From the NCBI GenBank assembly GCA_963727535.1, contig CAVSGR010000005.1, forward strand, positions 281,991 through 345,990: 64,000 bases of DNA, in the 5' to 3' direction. Origin of the DNA: RBG-16-34-14 sp963727535. Lineage in GTDB: Bacteria > Bacteroidota > Ignavibacteria > Ignavibacteriales > Ignavibacteriaceae. Shown one piece after another: positions 18,952-28,198 of this stretch. Position 1 is the stretch's first letter. The number at the start of each line of letters is the position of its first letter. The translations under genes were made by a program, and so were the position numbers. The notes under the pieces are model-generated. The model was not told where the DNA came from. It was given only the letters and a program-made list of their open reading frames with translations, and made no database searches.

Positions 18952-20364
18952 ATGAAATCTAAATTAATCTTTTTTATTACATTATTAATCTTATACTCTA
19001 CTGCATACGGGCAATTTGGTTCAGTTGGCGCGGTTGACGCAAGAAGTATGAGCTTAGCTAAAACATATAACGCCACAACATCCGGTATATATTCTATCGG
19101 AATCAACCCGGCAAATCTTTCATTTAATAATGATGAGTTTATTCAGTTTTCAACTCTTCTGCCTCTTCCATCAGTTTCTATTGGAACGGGTTCAAATTTT
19201 ATTTCCATGAATGATTTAAATTATTTCTTCGGCGGAGTGAATGGTGAAGCCCGTTATCTGACCGAACAGGATAAAGAGAGACTGAATGCTTTATTCGACG
19301 GCGGGGGAGCGGTGTTTGCATCGGTGAATGCAAATTTATTTTCCATAAGTGTAAAACCAAATAACAAAATCGGAGCGTTTGCCTTTTCGATTATTGATGT
19401 TGCAGGAATGAAAATAAATATTCCTGGTTCTTTAGTTGATCTGGCTTTATCCGGTAATCCCGTTGGAAAAAAATTCGACCTTAGTGAAGGCGATATTAAA
19501 GGCTGGTGGATACGAAATTATGCGTTAAGCTATTCAAGAGAATTACCCGGAGTTAAGTTTTTTGATAACTTTGCTGCAGGAATTACAGTTAAACTAGTTC
19601 ACGGCTATTCTTATGTAGGGACCAGCAAGAACTCATCTTCTTTATCAACAGGTTCAAATGCAGAGCTAACGGGCTCAACCGATTTAACGGGTTACTCTGC
19701 ATTTTCGGATAATATGGGAGTTAAATATGATTTCGATTCCGTATCAAGGCAATCGAATTTTAGTTTATTCCCGTCGCCTGCCGGAACAGGATTTGGTTTC
19801 GATGTTGGCTTTGCCGCAACTCTTAATAGTGTTTGGAATTTCTCTTTAGCTTTAACCGATATTGGTTCAATAAAATGGGATAAGAACGCTGCACAATTTA
19901 ATTCTTTCGGATATATTTATATTGATGATATTTCCAACCAGGACCAGCTTGATTCTGCAAAAGAATCTGTAACCGGAGATAGTAAAAGGATAGATCATTT
20001 TTATACCGGTTTGCCTACTGCTCTAAGGTTCGGTGTTTCGCGTATGTTTTGGGAAGGGGAAACGAAATTCCCTGGAAACATGCTGCTTGCATTTGATTAC
20101 AACCAGGGGTTAAATGAAATGCCGGGCAACAGTTTAGAACCTAGATTTTCTGTTGGATCTGAATGGAAACCAATGGATTATTTCCCCTATTTAAGATCGG
20201 GCTTTTCTGTTGGAGGTGGACAAGGATTTAGATGGGCGTTTGGATTAGGTATCGATGCAGGAATTGTCGAACTGCATTTTGCAACATCCGATATGCAAAG
20301 TGTTGTTGCACCTAACGGTACAAAGACGCTCTCTGTTTCTTTCGGTTCGAGGTGGAAGTTTTAA
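18952..20364 (+). CDS. DUF5723-type outer-membrane barrel protein
   Basis: 470 residues with a signal peptide (about 1-20, ends TAYGQFG). The mature start GAVDARSMSLAKTYNATTSGIYSIGINPANLSF and the closing aromatic strand (TLSVSFGSRWKF) are typical of the DUF5723/PorV-like conserved barrel proteins of Bacteroidota. It probably spans the outer membrane. It follows the lipoprotein gene at 14 bases. No ligand can be deduced. Confidence 0.78.
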   Translation: MKSKLIFFITLLILYSTAYGQFGSVGAVDARSMSLAKTYNATTSGIYSIGINPANLSFNNDEFIQFSTLLPLPSVSIGTGSNFISMNDLNYFFGGVNGEARYLTEQDKERLNALFDGGGAVFASVNANLFSISVKPNNKIGAFAFSIIDVAGMKINIPGSLVDLALSGNPVGKKFDLSEGDIKGWWIRNYALSYSRELPGVKFFDNFAAGITVKLVHGYSYVGTSKNSSSLSTGSNAELTGSTDLTGYSAFSDNMGVKYDFDSVSRQSNFSLFPSPAGTGFGFDVGFAATLNSVWNFSLALTDIGSIKWDKNAAQFNSFGYIYIDDISNQDQLDSAKESVTGDSKRIDHFYTGLPTALRFGVSRMFWEGETKFPGNMLLAFDYNQGLNEMPGNSLEPRFSVGSEWKPMDYFPYLRSGFSVGGGQGFRWAFGLGIDAGIVELHFATSDMQSVVAPNGTKTLSVSFGSRWKF

Positions 20365-20374
20365 TAATTTTAAT

Positions 20375-20404
20375 GGTAGAGACACAGCGTCGCTGTGTCC
20401 CTGC
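20375..20404. repeat. Palindromic repeat (GACACAGCG/CGCTGTGTC type)
   Basis: An almost perfect inverted repeat, GAGACACAGCG next to CGCTGTGTCCC, lies 10 bases after the DUF5723 stop. It belongs by look to the dispersed GTAGAGACRC... palindromes common in these genomes. No T-run follows, so it is more likely a dispersed repeat than a terminator. Confidence 0.6.
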
Positions 20405-20482
20405 AGACTCAGAAACACTCTTTATCTCTTCTTCTGTTAACTACAAGTGAAACGGTTATTAAAAGTTGTGATAGTTTATATC

Positions 20483-20508
20483 AGCCCGTAGCTGAAGCTA
20501 TGGGTTAC
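20483..20508 (+). repeat. REP-like palindrome, copy 1
   Basis: CCCGTAGCT-GA-AGCTATGGG forms a 9-bp stem (one G-T pair) and is flanked by AG and by TTAC. The same family is found at 20582 (inverted) and at 21140, framing a transposase gene. Confidence 0.75.
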
Positions 20509-20581
20509 TTGTTCATATAGTGATTTAGAGTTTAACAAAGTACAAAAAAATAAAACGACAATAAGAATTTCTTGTATTTGT

Positions 20582-20608
20582 GTAACCCACGGCTTTAGCC
20601 GTGGGGTA
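20582..20608 (-). repeat. REP-like palindrome, copy 2 (inverted)
   Basis: GTAACCCACGGCTTTAGCCGTGGGG. The reverse complement ends in GGGTTAC like copies 1 and 3, so this copy is in the opposite orientation. The stem CCCACGGCT/AGCCGTGGG differs from copies 1 and 3 by compensating changes in the stem, as expected of a structure kept as a hairpin. Confidence 0.75.
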
Positions 20609-20632
20609 TGAGAAAAATATAAAAAGCAACGC

Positions 20633-20649
20633 AACCGTTTTAACGGTTT
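20633..20649. repeat. Short palindrome overlapping the transposase stop
   Basis: AACCGTTTTAACGGTTT; the TAA stop of the transposase frame lies inside it. A near-identical palindrome stands on the other side of the gene at 21101. Confidence 0.65.
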
Positions 20650-21083
20650 ATAATTGTAAGCCCATACTTTTTAATGAACAAATCAATTTCTTCCTTATAA
20701 GTTATCTTTTTATGATGTTCTTTCTGTTTGGCTATATATTTCTCTACTTCCTTTACCATTGATTCACTAACAGAAAAAGCACCGTAACCTGTTTGCCAGA
20801 TAAATTTATTTTTTATAAAACCGGATTGGTTAACCCAGTGCGAAGATTCTCCTTTAATATTTTGGAAAAGATCTTTCAAAGTTAATTTTGGTGATAGTAA
20901 AAATAATAGATGAACATGGTCTTCTGTCCCATTGATAATTCTTACTTTGCAATCAAGTTCATCTTCTAATTTTCTTTTTATGTGTGTATATAGTTGTGTT
21001 TCAAATGTATTTTTAATTAGTGGAACTCTGTCTTTTGTTCCGAAAACTCAGTGCACCCAAATTTTTAAAAGTGAATGTGGCAT
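20640..21083 (-). pseudogene. REP-associated / IS200-like Y1 transposase with in-frame TGA at codon 12
   Basis: From the ATG at 21083 the frame encodes 147 codons: MPHSLLKIWVH, TGA (21048-21050), then VFGTKDRVPLIKN and onward to 20640. The Y1/HUH motif is DHVHLLF and the catalytic tyrosine is in WQTGYGAFSVS, so the enzyme core is intact apart from the stop codon. Family members normally have a hydrophobic residue at that position (WVHxVFGTK). An internal start at a TTG at 20879 would lack the HUH motif. Flanking palindromes at 20483, 20582, 20633, 21101 and 21140 mark it as a RAYT. Inactive unless the stop is read through or is an error. Confidence 0.88.
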
Positions 21084-21100
21084 TTAATACCTCCCATTTA

Positions 21101-21116
21101 AACCGTTGAAACGGTT
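21101..21116. repeat. Short palindrome upstream of the transposase
   Basis: AACCGTTGAAACGGTT, the partner of the palindrome at 20633. It lies 17 bases before the start codon of the transposase gene, so the pair brackets the gene. Confidence 0.65.
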
Positions 21117-21139
21117 CTTATATTGTGTTGTTTTCGATT

Positions 21140-21165
21140 AGCCCATAGCTGAAGCTATGGGTTAC
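21140..21165 (+). repeat. REP-like palindrome, copy 3
   Basis: AGCCCATAGCTGAAGCTATGGGTTAC, a perfect 9-bp stem, 25 of 26 bases identical to copy 1 at 20483 (it restores the pair lost there). It is the outer border of the element; the LptG stop lies 8 bases further on. Confidence 0.75.
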
Positions 21166-21172
21166 TTTTAGT

Positions 21173-22255
21173 TTATTGTCTTATTCTTGGTAAGTTTATT
21201 AAAGCTGCAGCAAGAAAAACTAAATTGGCAAACCATGCAGTTAATAACGGATCGAGAGCACCGTTTTTTCCAAATGCTGTGCTTACTTTCATAAAAACGA
21301 GATAGATAAAAGTAACGAGAATATTTAGTCCAACCTGTACAGCCAAACCTCCACGCCTTTTATTAGCAGAAATTGGCAATCCAAAAATTACACAAATAAG
21401 ACTTGCCATTGGAAAAGAAAATCGTGAGTAATATTCTATTAAAGTCCTGGTAGGATCTGTCCCTGCTTTTTCCTGTGTCTTAATTAAGTTCTTTAATTCA
21501 CCGATATTCATCTCTTCAGGTTTTTGCTGCTTAGTAAGTAAATCGTGAGGAGAGAAATTAAGGTCAGCGAGTTTTAATGTGTCAAAGTATTCTGCAGTTT
21601 GTCCTGAATCACTAAAAAATCTTTCAACTCCATTTTTAGCAATCCAGCTTCCGGTTGTGGAATCGTATATCATACTAGCAGCATCGACTCTTGAAACCAT
21701 TTTTGTTAAATTTCTTGCGTCAAAATCCTGCAGACTTATCCTGTTAGCCTGGTCAGCTGTAGCATCAAAAAAAGAAATATTAACAATTCTTGTCCTCGAA
21801 TCCTGGAAAAAGATATTATTGCCGGCAAAAGCAGAACCTTTGTTTAAATATTTGTTTTCTAAGTTTACTTTAGTTGCGTTTGCTTTCGGTACAACATAGC
21901 CTACAAAGTAAATTGAGAGAAGACTAATTATTAAAGAGGTAATTATAAATGGAGTCATAAATCTGTAAAGACTGACTCCGCTTGCCTTTATTGCAGTAAG
22001 TTCACTCATGCTTGCCATTTTACCTGCAGTGAACAGTGCAGCAAATAAAACCGAAACAGGAGTTATTAATTTTATTATTTCGGGTGTAAATACGAGATAG
22101 TAATGAAGAACAATTCCGATAGACGCTTTCTGGTCGATGAAATCATCTATGTTTTCCACCATATTTATTACTACAAATATTAAAGTGAAGGCTAAGATTC
22201 CGAAGAAGATAGTTTGTACGAATTGTTTTATTAGGTAGCGGTCAATAATTTTCAT
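21173..22255 (-). CDS. lptG: LptG/YjgP-type permease of LPS export
   Basis: 360 residues from the ATG at 22255 (the frame opens at 22273, but MKIIDRYLIKQF is the family start). LptF/LptG are the membrane subunits that, with LptB, pull lipopolysaccharide out of the inner membrane. Six transmembrane segments, three on each side of a large periplasmic beta-jellyroll part, and the motifs SELTAIKASGVSLYRF and FGLPISANKRRGG are visible. The start overlaps the 3' end of lptF by 14 bases, so the two are coupled. The gene is intact. Confidence 0.9.
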   Translation of the reverse strand: MKIIDRYLIKQFVQTIFFGILAFTLIFVVINMVENIDDFIDQKASIGIVLHYYLVFTPEIIKLITPVSVLFAALFTAGKMASMSELTAIKASGVSLYRFMTPFIITSLIISLLSIYFVGYVVPKANATKVNLENKYLNKGSAFAGNNIFFQDSRTRIVNISFFDATADQANRISLQDFDARNLTKMVSRVDAASMIYDSTTGSWIAKNGVERFFSDSGQTAEYFDTLKLADLNFSPHDLLTKQQKPEEMNIGELKNLIKTQEKAGTDPTRTLIEYYSRFSFPMASLICVIFGLPISANKRRGGLAVQVGLNILVTFIYLVFMKVSTAFGKNGALDPLLTAWFANLVFLAAALINLPRIRQ

Positions 22256-23624
22256 CTGAACTTTTTTCCTCATCGTTTCTAAGATGTTTTGGAATCAGTT
22301 TCTTCAAAGAAGAGAACCTGATGGTTACAGTTTCCTTGACCGATTTTATTGTAAGAAGAATGCCTGCAATACCTAATAAGATATTTGCTGTCCACATTCC
22401 CCAGAATGGTGAAAAGAATCCGCGTTCGGCAAGCTTTTCGCCGCCAATTAAAAAGGCCCAGTAAATAACAAAGAAGAAAAGGCTGATACTTGCCGCCATA
22501 CCAAATCCACCTTTCTTAACCATAACTCCCAAAGGTGCGCCGATCAAAACAAAGACAATACAAGCAGCAGGTATAGCATATTTTTTATGAACCTCTACCA
22601 TATATTTATCGATATCAGATTGTTTGTATTCGATTCTTTTACTGTATGACATCATAAAGTTTTTAGCAGTACGGATTTTATCAATTATCCTGACATAAAC
22701 CGGTGTATTCTTTGTCGGTTTAATTATCCCAATATTTTTATTACTCACTTTGTTTGTTAAGAACATCTGCCTATAAGCTTCATTTTTCAATTGTTTTTTG
22801 TAATCACTCAATTCCTTTCTCAGGCTGTCAACAATCACAAGCATATCGTCAGTACTTAATTCTCTTTCACCCCTGGGTCCGCCGGGTGCTGACTGCTGGA
22901 AAGTAAACTGCTCAGCATCCATTGCAATGCGGTGATGTTGAAATATTAATTTTCTATATGTGTTGGTCTGGTAAATATCCGATTCATGAATCTGACCGTT
23001 TGTAAGATCCATTATTAATTTAGATTGATCTTTTGAGAAAAATATTTTCCCTTTTTCGGCTGTAACAATGTTTACTTTTCGTGGATCGGTATAATCATAA
23101 ATAGTTACTAATGTAAGCTCATTAGACTTAGGATTTATTTCTCTTGCGAGAATAGCATAGTTTGAAACTTCCTGAGAAAATATTCCGGGTTCTAAAGAAA
23201 GTGTAGGTTTTTTTCTTGAAATATCCTGCATAAGCAGTTTAGCCTGGTGATTTGCATCCGGAAGCACATCATTATTAAACAACACAAGTAAATAGCCAAT
23301 TACAACAGATGCAATAAGCGGTGCAGCAATCATTTTATAAAGACTTACTCCAGAAGATTTTATAATTGTTATTTCATTATTCTGCGACATATTTCCAAAG
23401 GCCATTAACGTAGAAACAAGCATAGCCATTGGAACCACGAGAGCTACCATCCAGGATAAATTATAAACAATAAGCTGAATTATAACCCAGGTATCAAGCC
23501 CTTTTCCTACAAGCCTGTCAGCAAATTGCATTAAAAACTGGAGCATAAAGATGCTGAAGAGAGTTAAAAGTGAAAAGATAAACGGAACTAAGTGATTCCT
23601 GAGTATATATTTGTGTAACAGCAT
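22242..23624 (-). CDS. lptF: LptF/YjgP-type permease of LPS export
   Basis: 460 residues; partner of LptG with the same plan: three N-terminal membrane helices, a periplasmic domain, and three C-terminal helices. Motifs: MSQNNEITIIKSSGVSLYKM and IGAPLGVMVKKGGFGMAAS. It is longer than LptG because of an extended periplasmic/charged insert (about 280-340). First gene of the pair; a 216-base gap, without a clear motif to me, separates it from the divergent peptidase gene. Confidence 0.88.
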   Translation of the reverse strand: MLLHKYILRNHLVPFIFSLLTLFSIFMLQFLMQFADRLVGKGLDTWVIIQLIVYNLSWMVALVVPMAMLVSTLMAFGNMSQNNEITIIKSSGVSLYKMIAAPLIASVVIGYLLVLFNNDVLPDANHQAKLLMQDISRKKPTLSLEPGIFSQEVSNYAILAREINPKSNELTLVTIYDYTDPRKVNIVTAEKGKIFFSKDQSKLIMDLTNGQIHESDIYQTNTYRKLIFQHHRIAMDAEQFTFQQSAPGGPRGERELSTDDMLVIVDSLRKELSDYKKQLKNEAYRQMFLTNKVSNKNIGIIKPTKNTPVYVRIIDKIRTAKNFMMSYSKRIEYKQSDIDKYMVEVHKKYAIPAACIVFVLIGAPLGVMVKKGGFGMAASISLFFFVIYWAFLIGGEKLAERGFFSPFWGMWTANILLGIAGILLTIKSVKETVTIRFSSLKKLIPKHLRNDEEKSSDENY

Positions 23625-23840
23625 ATATTTAATATAATTAAGTCGTTAAGGTTTAACAAGGAAGCACCGGTACTTATACGAAAATATCTTGTTTCAGGTT
23701 TAAATTATAGTTTCAATTAATTATGTTAACCTATAAGAGAATTAAGTTTTCAATACGACCGACCGATTTTGCCAAAGTTTCTGCGTGTTTTAAGAATTAG
23801 CAGCTTTATAATTCTGAAATAATTAAACAAGGAGAAGAAA

Positions 23841-25211
23841 TTGAAAGATGTGATGGATTATATCCGGAAAAATATGGAAGGTTACATTGGGGAACTTAAA
23901 GAGTTTTTGAAAATTCCCAGTATTAGTGCTTTACCTGAGTATAAAAATGAAGTTGTTCGTTGTGCAAAATTTGTTGCCGAAAATCTTAAGAAAATAGGTA
24001 TGAGCCGGGTAGAAGTGTTTAAAACTGAAGGGCATCCTCTTGTTTATGGAGAATGGCTCGGCGCCCCCGGTAAACCCACAGTTCTTATCTATGGACATTA
24101 TGATGTTCAACCTGTAGACCCTATTGAACTATGGGACAATCCTCCTTTTGAGCCTGTAGTTAAAAATGGAAAGATCTTTGCGAGGGGTGCAACCGATGAT
24201 AAAGGACAAGTCTTTGTTCATATTAAAAGTGTAGAAGCCTTTTTTAAAGCTTATGGAAGCCCTCCTCTTAATATTAAATATATTATTGAAGGGGAAGAGG
24301 AGATAGCAAGCGAAAATCTTATGACCTTTCTAAAAAACAATACTGATTTGCTTAAATGCGATGCAGTTTTGATTTCTGATACTTCGTTGTATGAAGCTGG
24401 ATTACCGACTATAACTTATGCCTTAAGAGGCTTATCATATTTTGAAATTGAAGTTGAAGGTCCTGACCGTGATCTGCATTCCGGTAGCTTTGGCGGATCT
24501 GTAGCAAATCCGATTAATGTTCTGGCAGATATTATTTCAAAATTGCATGATAAAAACGGAAGAATTACTATACCCGGATTTTATGATGACGTTTTAAAAC
24601 TTTCTAAGAAGGAACGTGAAAACTTCAAATCTTTGAAGTTCTCGAATAAACAATATGCAAAAAAACTTGGAGTTAAAGAGCTAAGTGGTGAAAAAGGTTT
24701 TACCACGCTTGAAAGACTATGGGCAAGACCTACTCTCGATTGCAATGGAATAATTGGAGGTTTTACCGGGAATGGTGCCAAAACAATTATTCCTTCCAAA
24801 GTAAGCGCAAAGATAAGTATGAGGTTAGTTTCATTACAGAACCCTGATAAAATTTCTAAACAGTTTTCCCGGTATATTAAGAAGCTTGCACCAAAGTCTG
24901 TAAAAGTAAAACTTACAGAACTTCATGGTGGATATCCGGCAATAACTCCGATAGAAGACCCCGTAATTGTGGCTGCAGCTAAAGCTATGGAAAAAGCGTT
25001 TGGCAGAAAAACTGTTTTTATAAGGGAAGGAGGATCAATACCAATTGTGGCTGATTTTTCAAAGAGATTAAAGTCACCAGTAGTTTTAATGGGATTGGGT
25101 TTAGACTCTGAAAATCTTCATTCACCAAACGAACATTTCAACTTAAATCATTTTAAATTAGGCATTATGAGCTCTGCTTATTTCTTAAAAGAATATTCCG
25201 AAAAAACCTAA
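23841..25211 (+). CDS. M20 family dipeptidase (CNDP/PepV-like)
   Basis: 456-residue zinc metallopeptidase. The start is TTG at 23841 with AAGGAG ahead. Metal ligands are visible: His in IYGHYDVQPVDP, Asp in GATDDKGQ, the general-base pair in EGEEEI, Asp in LISDTSLY, and the last His in ENLHSPNEHF. The dimerisation 'lid' domain lies between. No signal peptide, so cytoplasmic hydrolysis of dipeptides is likely. Single gene, no obvious partner. Confidence 0.88.
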   Translation: MKDVMDYIRKNMEGYIGELKEFLKIPSISALPEYKNEVVRCAKFVAENLKKIGMSRVEVFKTEGHPLVYGEWLGAPGKPTVLIYGHYDVQPVDPIELWDNPPFEPVVKNGKIFARGATDDKGQVFVHIKSVEAFFKAYGSPPLNIKYIIEGEEEIASENLMTFLKNNTDLLKCDAVLISDTSLYEAGLPTITYALRGLSYFEIEVEGPDRDLHSGSFGGSVANPINVLADIISKLHDKNGRITIPGFYDDVLKLSKKERENFKSLKFSNKQYAKKLGVKELSGEKGFTTLERLWARPTLDCNGIIGGFTGNGAKTIIPSKVSAKISMRLVSLQNPDKISKQFSRYIKKLAPKSVKVKLTELHGGYPAITPIEDPVIVAAAKAMEKAFGRKTVFIREGGSIPIVADFSKRLKSPVVLMGLGLDSENLHSPNEHFNLNHFKLGIMSSAYFLKEYSEKT

Positions 25212-25348
25212 TATTTACAATATGATTTTGTAAGTTTGAAGGCTGTTGTCAGAGTTCGTCCTTATCATTTTTTTTCTTATTTTTAACTATTAAAGTTATC
25301 CCAAAGGCGTTTTTTTTATTGAATCCCAAAACAGGATGAAAGCAAAGA

Positions 25349-26443
25349 ATGAATTCACAGAGTACTACATTAATTGAATATTTAGAGAATTTAGGTTATA
25401 AAGTAGAAACGAATAATCAGGACAGTATTATTAAAAATTACAATAATACTGAAGACGCCATCAGGTCTTTGTATGAAGGAGTCGGATTAAGAGATATTTC
25501 TCATTCGGGAATTATTGAATTGAAAGGAAATGACGTACTTGAATTTATTCATCGGGTTGCTACTAATGATGTTAAGAACCTAGCAAAAGAAGAAGTTATT
25601 GATACGTTCTTTACAACCGAAAAGGGAAGAATAATCGACCGTACTACATTATTAAATTTTGATAGTCACCAGCTACTTATTTCTAGTGCTGGGAATAAGG
25701 AAAAAGTTGCAAGCTGGATTAATAAATATGTAATAACCGATGATGTTAAAGCGACTATTACTGAAGGGAAGTATACTATTTTTGAATTACTAGGTCCCCA
25801 AGCTGATTCGTTTGTAACGCTTATTTGCGGGAATGTTGTAAACAATATTCAGCCGAATACTTTTAAGATTGTGCATACTGAAGGGATTTTATTTTTTGTA
25901 GTAAAGATTAAAGATGACAACGGGAATATTAAATTCTGGACAATTTCTGATGAAGAAAATGCACGCCGCTTAACCAAATATATTATAGAGAACAAAGGAC
26001 TTTTTGATTTTAATTTTATAGGAGAAGATGCTTATAATTCTTATAGAATTGAACAGGGAATCCCAATTGCTCCTTTTGAAATAAATGATGAAATAAATCC
26101 GCACGAAGCCAGGCTTATGCATCTTGTAAGCTCTACAAAAGGATGTTACATAGGACAGGAAGTGATAGCCAGGCTTGAAACTTATGACAAAGTTCAGAAG
26201 TTTCTTACAGGAATAGAATTTTTAGAGCAACCGCTACCCGAGTCACATTTTATTTTGCAGGATGATGAAAATAAAGAAGCAGGGATGATAACCTCGTATG
26301 TCAATTCATTAAAACTGAAAAAGTTTATTGGACTGGGATATGTAAGAAAAAACTTAATAGAAGATGGAACAATGCTTGTTGCTAAAGACCAGTTTCATAG
26401 AACAATTAAAGTGGAAATAAAATCACTTCCATTTAAAAGATGA
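25349..26443 (+). CDS. ygfZ: YgfZ/GcvT-domain folate-binding protein
   Basis: 364 residues, GcvT-like fold that binds tetrahydrofolate and helps maintenance of iron-sulfur enzymes. The family signature K-G-C-Y-x-G-Q-E is present as KGCYIGQEVIAR, and the N-terminal SGIIELKGNDVLEFIHR and TEKGRIIDRT are typical. Its stop codon overlaps the ATG of the next gene (ATGA), so the two are translationally coupled. Confidence 0.9.
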   Translation: MNSQSTTLIEYLENLGYKVETNNQDSIIKNYNNTEDAIRSLYEGVGLRDISHSGIIELKGNDVLEFIHRVATNDVKNLAKEEVIDTFFTTEKGRIIDRTTLLNFDSHQLLISSAGNKEKVASWINKYVITDDVKATITEGKYTIFELLGPQADSFVTLICGNVVNNIQPNTFKIVHTEGILFFVVKIKDDNGNIKFWTISDEENARRLTKYIIENKGLFDFNFIGEDAYNSYRIEQGIPIAPFEINDEINPHEARLMHLVSSTKGCYIGQEVIARLETYDKVQKFLTGIEFLEQPLPESHFILQDDENKEAGMITSYVNSLKLKKFIGLGYVRKNLIEDGTMLVAKDQFHRTIKVEIKSLPFKR

Positions 26444-26988
26444 AAATCTATACTAAAGGGGGCGACAAAGGTGAAACAGGACTTTTCGGAGGAGAAAGGG
26501 TTTCAAAAGACTCAGCGAGAATAGAAGCTTACGGAACTGTTGATGAACTGAATTCTTTTATTGGACTTACCCTAACCGAAACAAAAGATAACGAAGTAAA
26601 AAAGTTTCTGGAAAAAATTCAAAATATTTTATTTATCCTGGGTTCGGATTTATCTGCACCGGATAATGAAAAAAATAAGAGTCATAATATTCCCCGGATT
26701 TCAAAAAATCATTATGAAGAAATTGAAAAAGAAATCGATAAATTTGACGCCCGCCTTGATGAACTTAGAAATTTTATTCTTCCCGGCGGTTGCAAAAGTG
26801 CTGCATTACTCCATATTTGCAGAACAATTTGCAGAAGAGCAGAAAGGAAAGTTGTTGCATTAAACAATATTGTGAATCTTAATTCCGATATCGTTATCTT
26901 ACTGAACAGGTTATCGGATTTGTTCTTTGTTCTTGCCCGTTATGAAAATAAAATCTCCGGTATTGAAGACATTGAATGGCAAAAGTAG
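26440..26988 (+). CDS. pduO: PduO-type ATP:cob(I)alamin adenosyltransferase
   Basis: 182 residues. Makes adenosylcobalamin from cob(I)alamin and ATP. The ATP-binding N-terminus IYTKGGDKGETGLFGGERV, the YGTVDELNSFIG block and the CRRAER helix are the hallmarks. It overlaps ygfZ by 4 bases. No B12-dependent mutase is in the window, so the user enzyme is elsewhere. Confidence 0.92.
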   Translation: MKIYTKGGDKGETGLFGGERVSKDSARIEAYGTVDELNSFIGLTLTETKDNEVKKFLEKIQNILFILGSDLSAPDNEKNKSHNIPRISKNHYEEIEKEIDKFDARLDELRNFILPGGCKSAALLHICRTICRRAERKVVALNNIVNLNSDIVILLNRLSDLFFVLARYENKISGIEDIEWQK

Positions 26989-27026
26989 TTTTATTTTCTT
27001 TGTTCTTTACTGTCTGCTTTTTACCT

Positions 27027-27386
<360 letters not shown>

Positions 27387-27897
27387 ATTCTTTTTATATG
27401 GCTTAACTTCATTTAATCTCAGTTAACTCTAAAATTTAGAATATGCTCAAAGATGAGCATATTAACATTGCCATAGATCAAGCCTGGCTAAACAAAATAA
27501 AACAAAAGTGTGTGAATAGTGTGTGAAAACTATTTGAAGTTAATTCATACTATTGTAAAATATAATGCGAAAAAACGGGGACCGAGTTCTGTATGGTCTA
27601 ATTTACTAAATCCAAAGGAGCTTTATATTTAATTCAAGTTATAATTAGAAATTTTATTGAACATTTAACAGCACATTTCTTAAACAATCCTTCATTTACT
27701 ATTAAATTTTGAGAAAGCAAACTGATATAAAATCAGTTTTACTTTTATGTAATTTCTTAATTCGAGTTAAAAATAAATCAGTAATAATAAATAGTTACCT
27801 ATTTTGAAGAAGTTTACCAGCTTCTTGTAAAAATCGGGCGGATTAATTACTTTTACTGCAAAATTGAAGGCAATACTTTTTAATTATAACATAATTT
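27387..27897. other. Gap after ssrA with island-like remnants
   Basis: 511 bases with no convincing gene. A 9-bp hairpin (AATATGCTC/GAGCATATT, 27440-27463) could slow transcription after ssrA but has no T-run. A short frame just after it (MLKDEHINIAIDQAWL ... KCVNSV) might be the tail of a lost protein. The base composition is richer in AT than the genes around it. Confidence 0.5.
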
Positions 27898-28143
27898 TTG
27901 GGTTTACTTTCCTTTAATATTGAAAACTCCCTAACTACTGGTCTTAAAGATACTCTTGAAGTTTCTCATCGCGCTGATTTCTGTGTTGGCTATCTTAATC
28001 TTAGAGGTTGGAAACAAGTTGCCGATAATATAGATAAATTTTCCGGTGATGATAGCAATAACTGTCGATTGCTTGTTGGAATGCATAAACATCCTAAAGA
28101 AATGCTTCGGGATTTTTGGTCCCGCCCTTTAGCTGTTTTTTAA
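27898..28143 (+). pseudogene. N-terminal fragment of a PLD-domain (helicase/restriction-type) protein
   Basis: 81 residues from a TTG: GLLSFNIENSLTTGLKDTLE..., HRADFCVGYLNLRGWKQVAD, and CRLLVGMHKHPKEMLRDF. This is the start of the PLD-like nuclease domain that stands at the front of large DEAD/SNF2-type helicases of defence islands. The frame ends abruptly after the first domain (RPLAVF, stop), with no downstream continuation found in any frame. No ribosome site ahead. It is a truncated remnant, not a functional gene. Confidence 0.7.
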
Positions 28144-28198
28144 CTCACCAATCTTTGATGTAAGGCGGTTTTTTTATTAAGATAAGTTAAGTGATAAT

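Noticed and set aside
21048..21050. UGA read as tryptophan (alternative code) in the transposase
   Set aside because: All other long genes here use TGA only as a stop and TGG for tryptophan, so a nonsense mutation or error is the simpler view.
20483..21165. REP-like palindromes as a CRISPR array
   Set aside because: Only three spaced copies in mixed orientation, without regular spacers or cas genes; they belong with the RAYT.
27441..27526. Possible integrase tail after ssrA (MLKDEHINIAIDQAWL ... KCVNSV)
   Set aside because: Only about 27 residues, no integrase motif; too short to assign.
28123..28174. CCGCC ... GGCGG pairing as a terminator after the PLD fragment
   Set aside because: The loop would be about 35 bases long; the T-run is suggestive, but the structure is weak.
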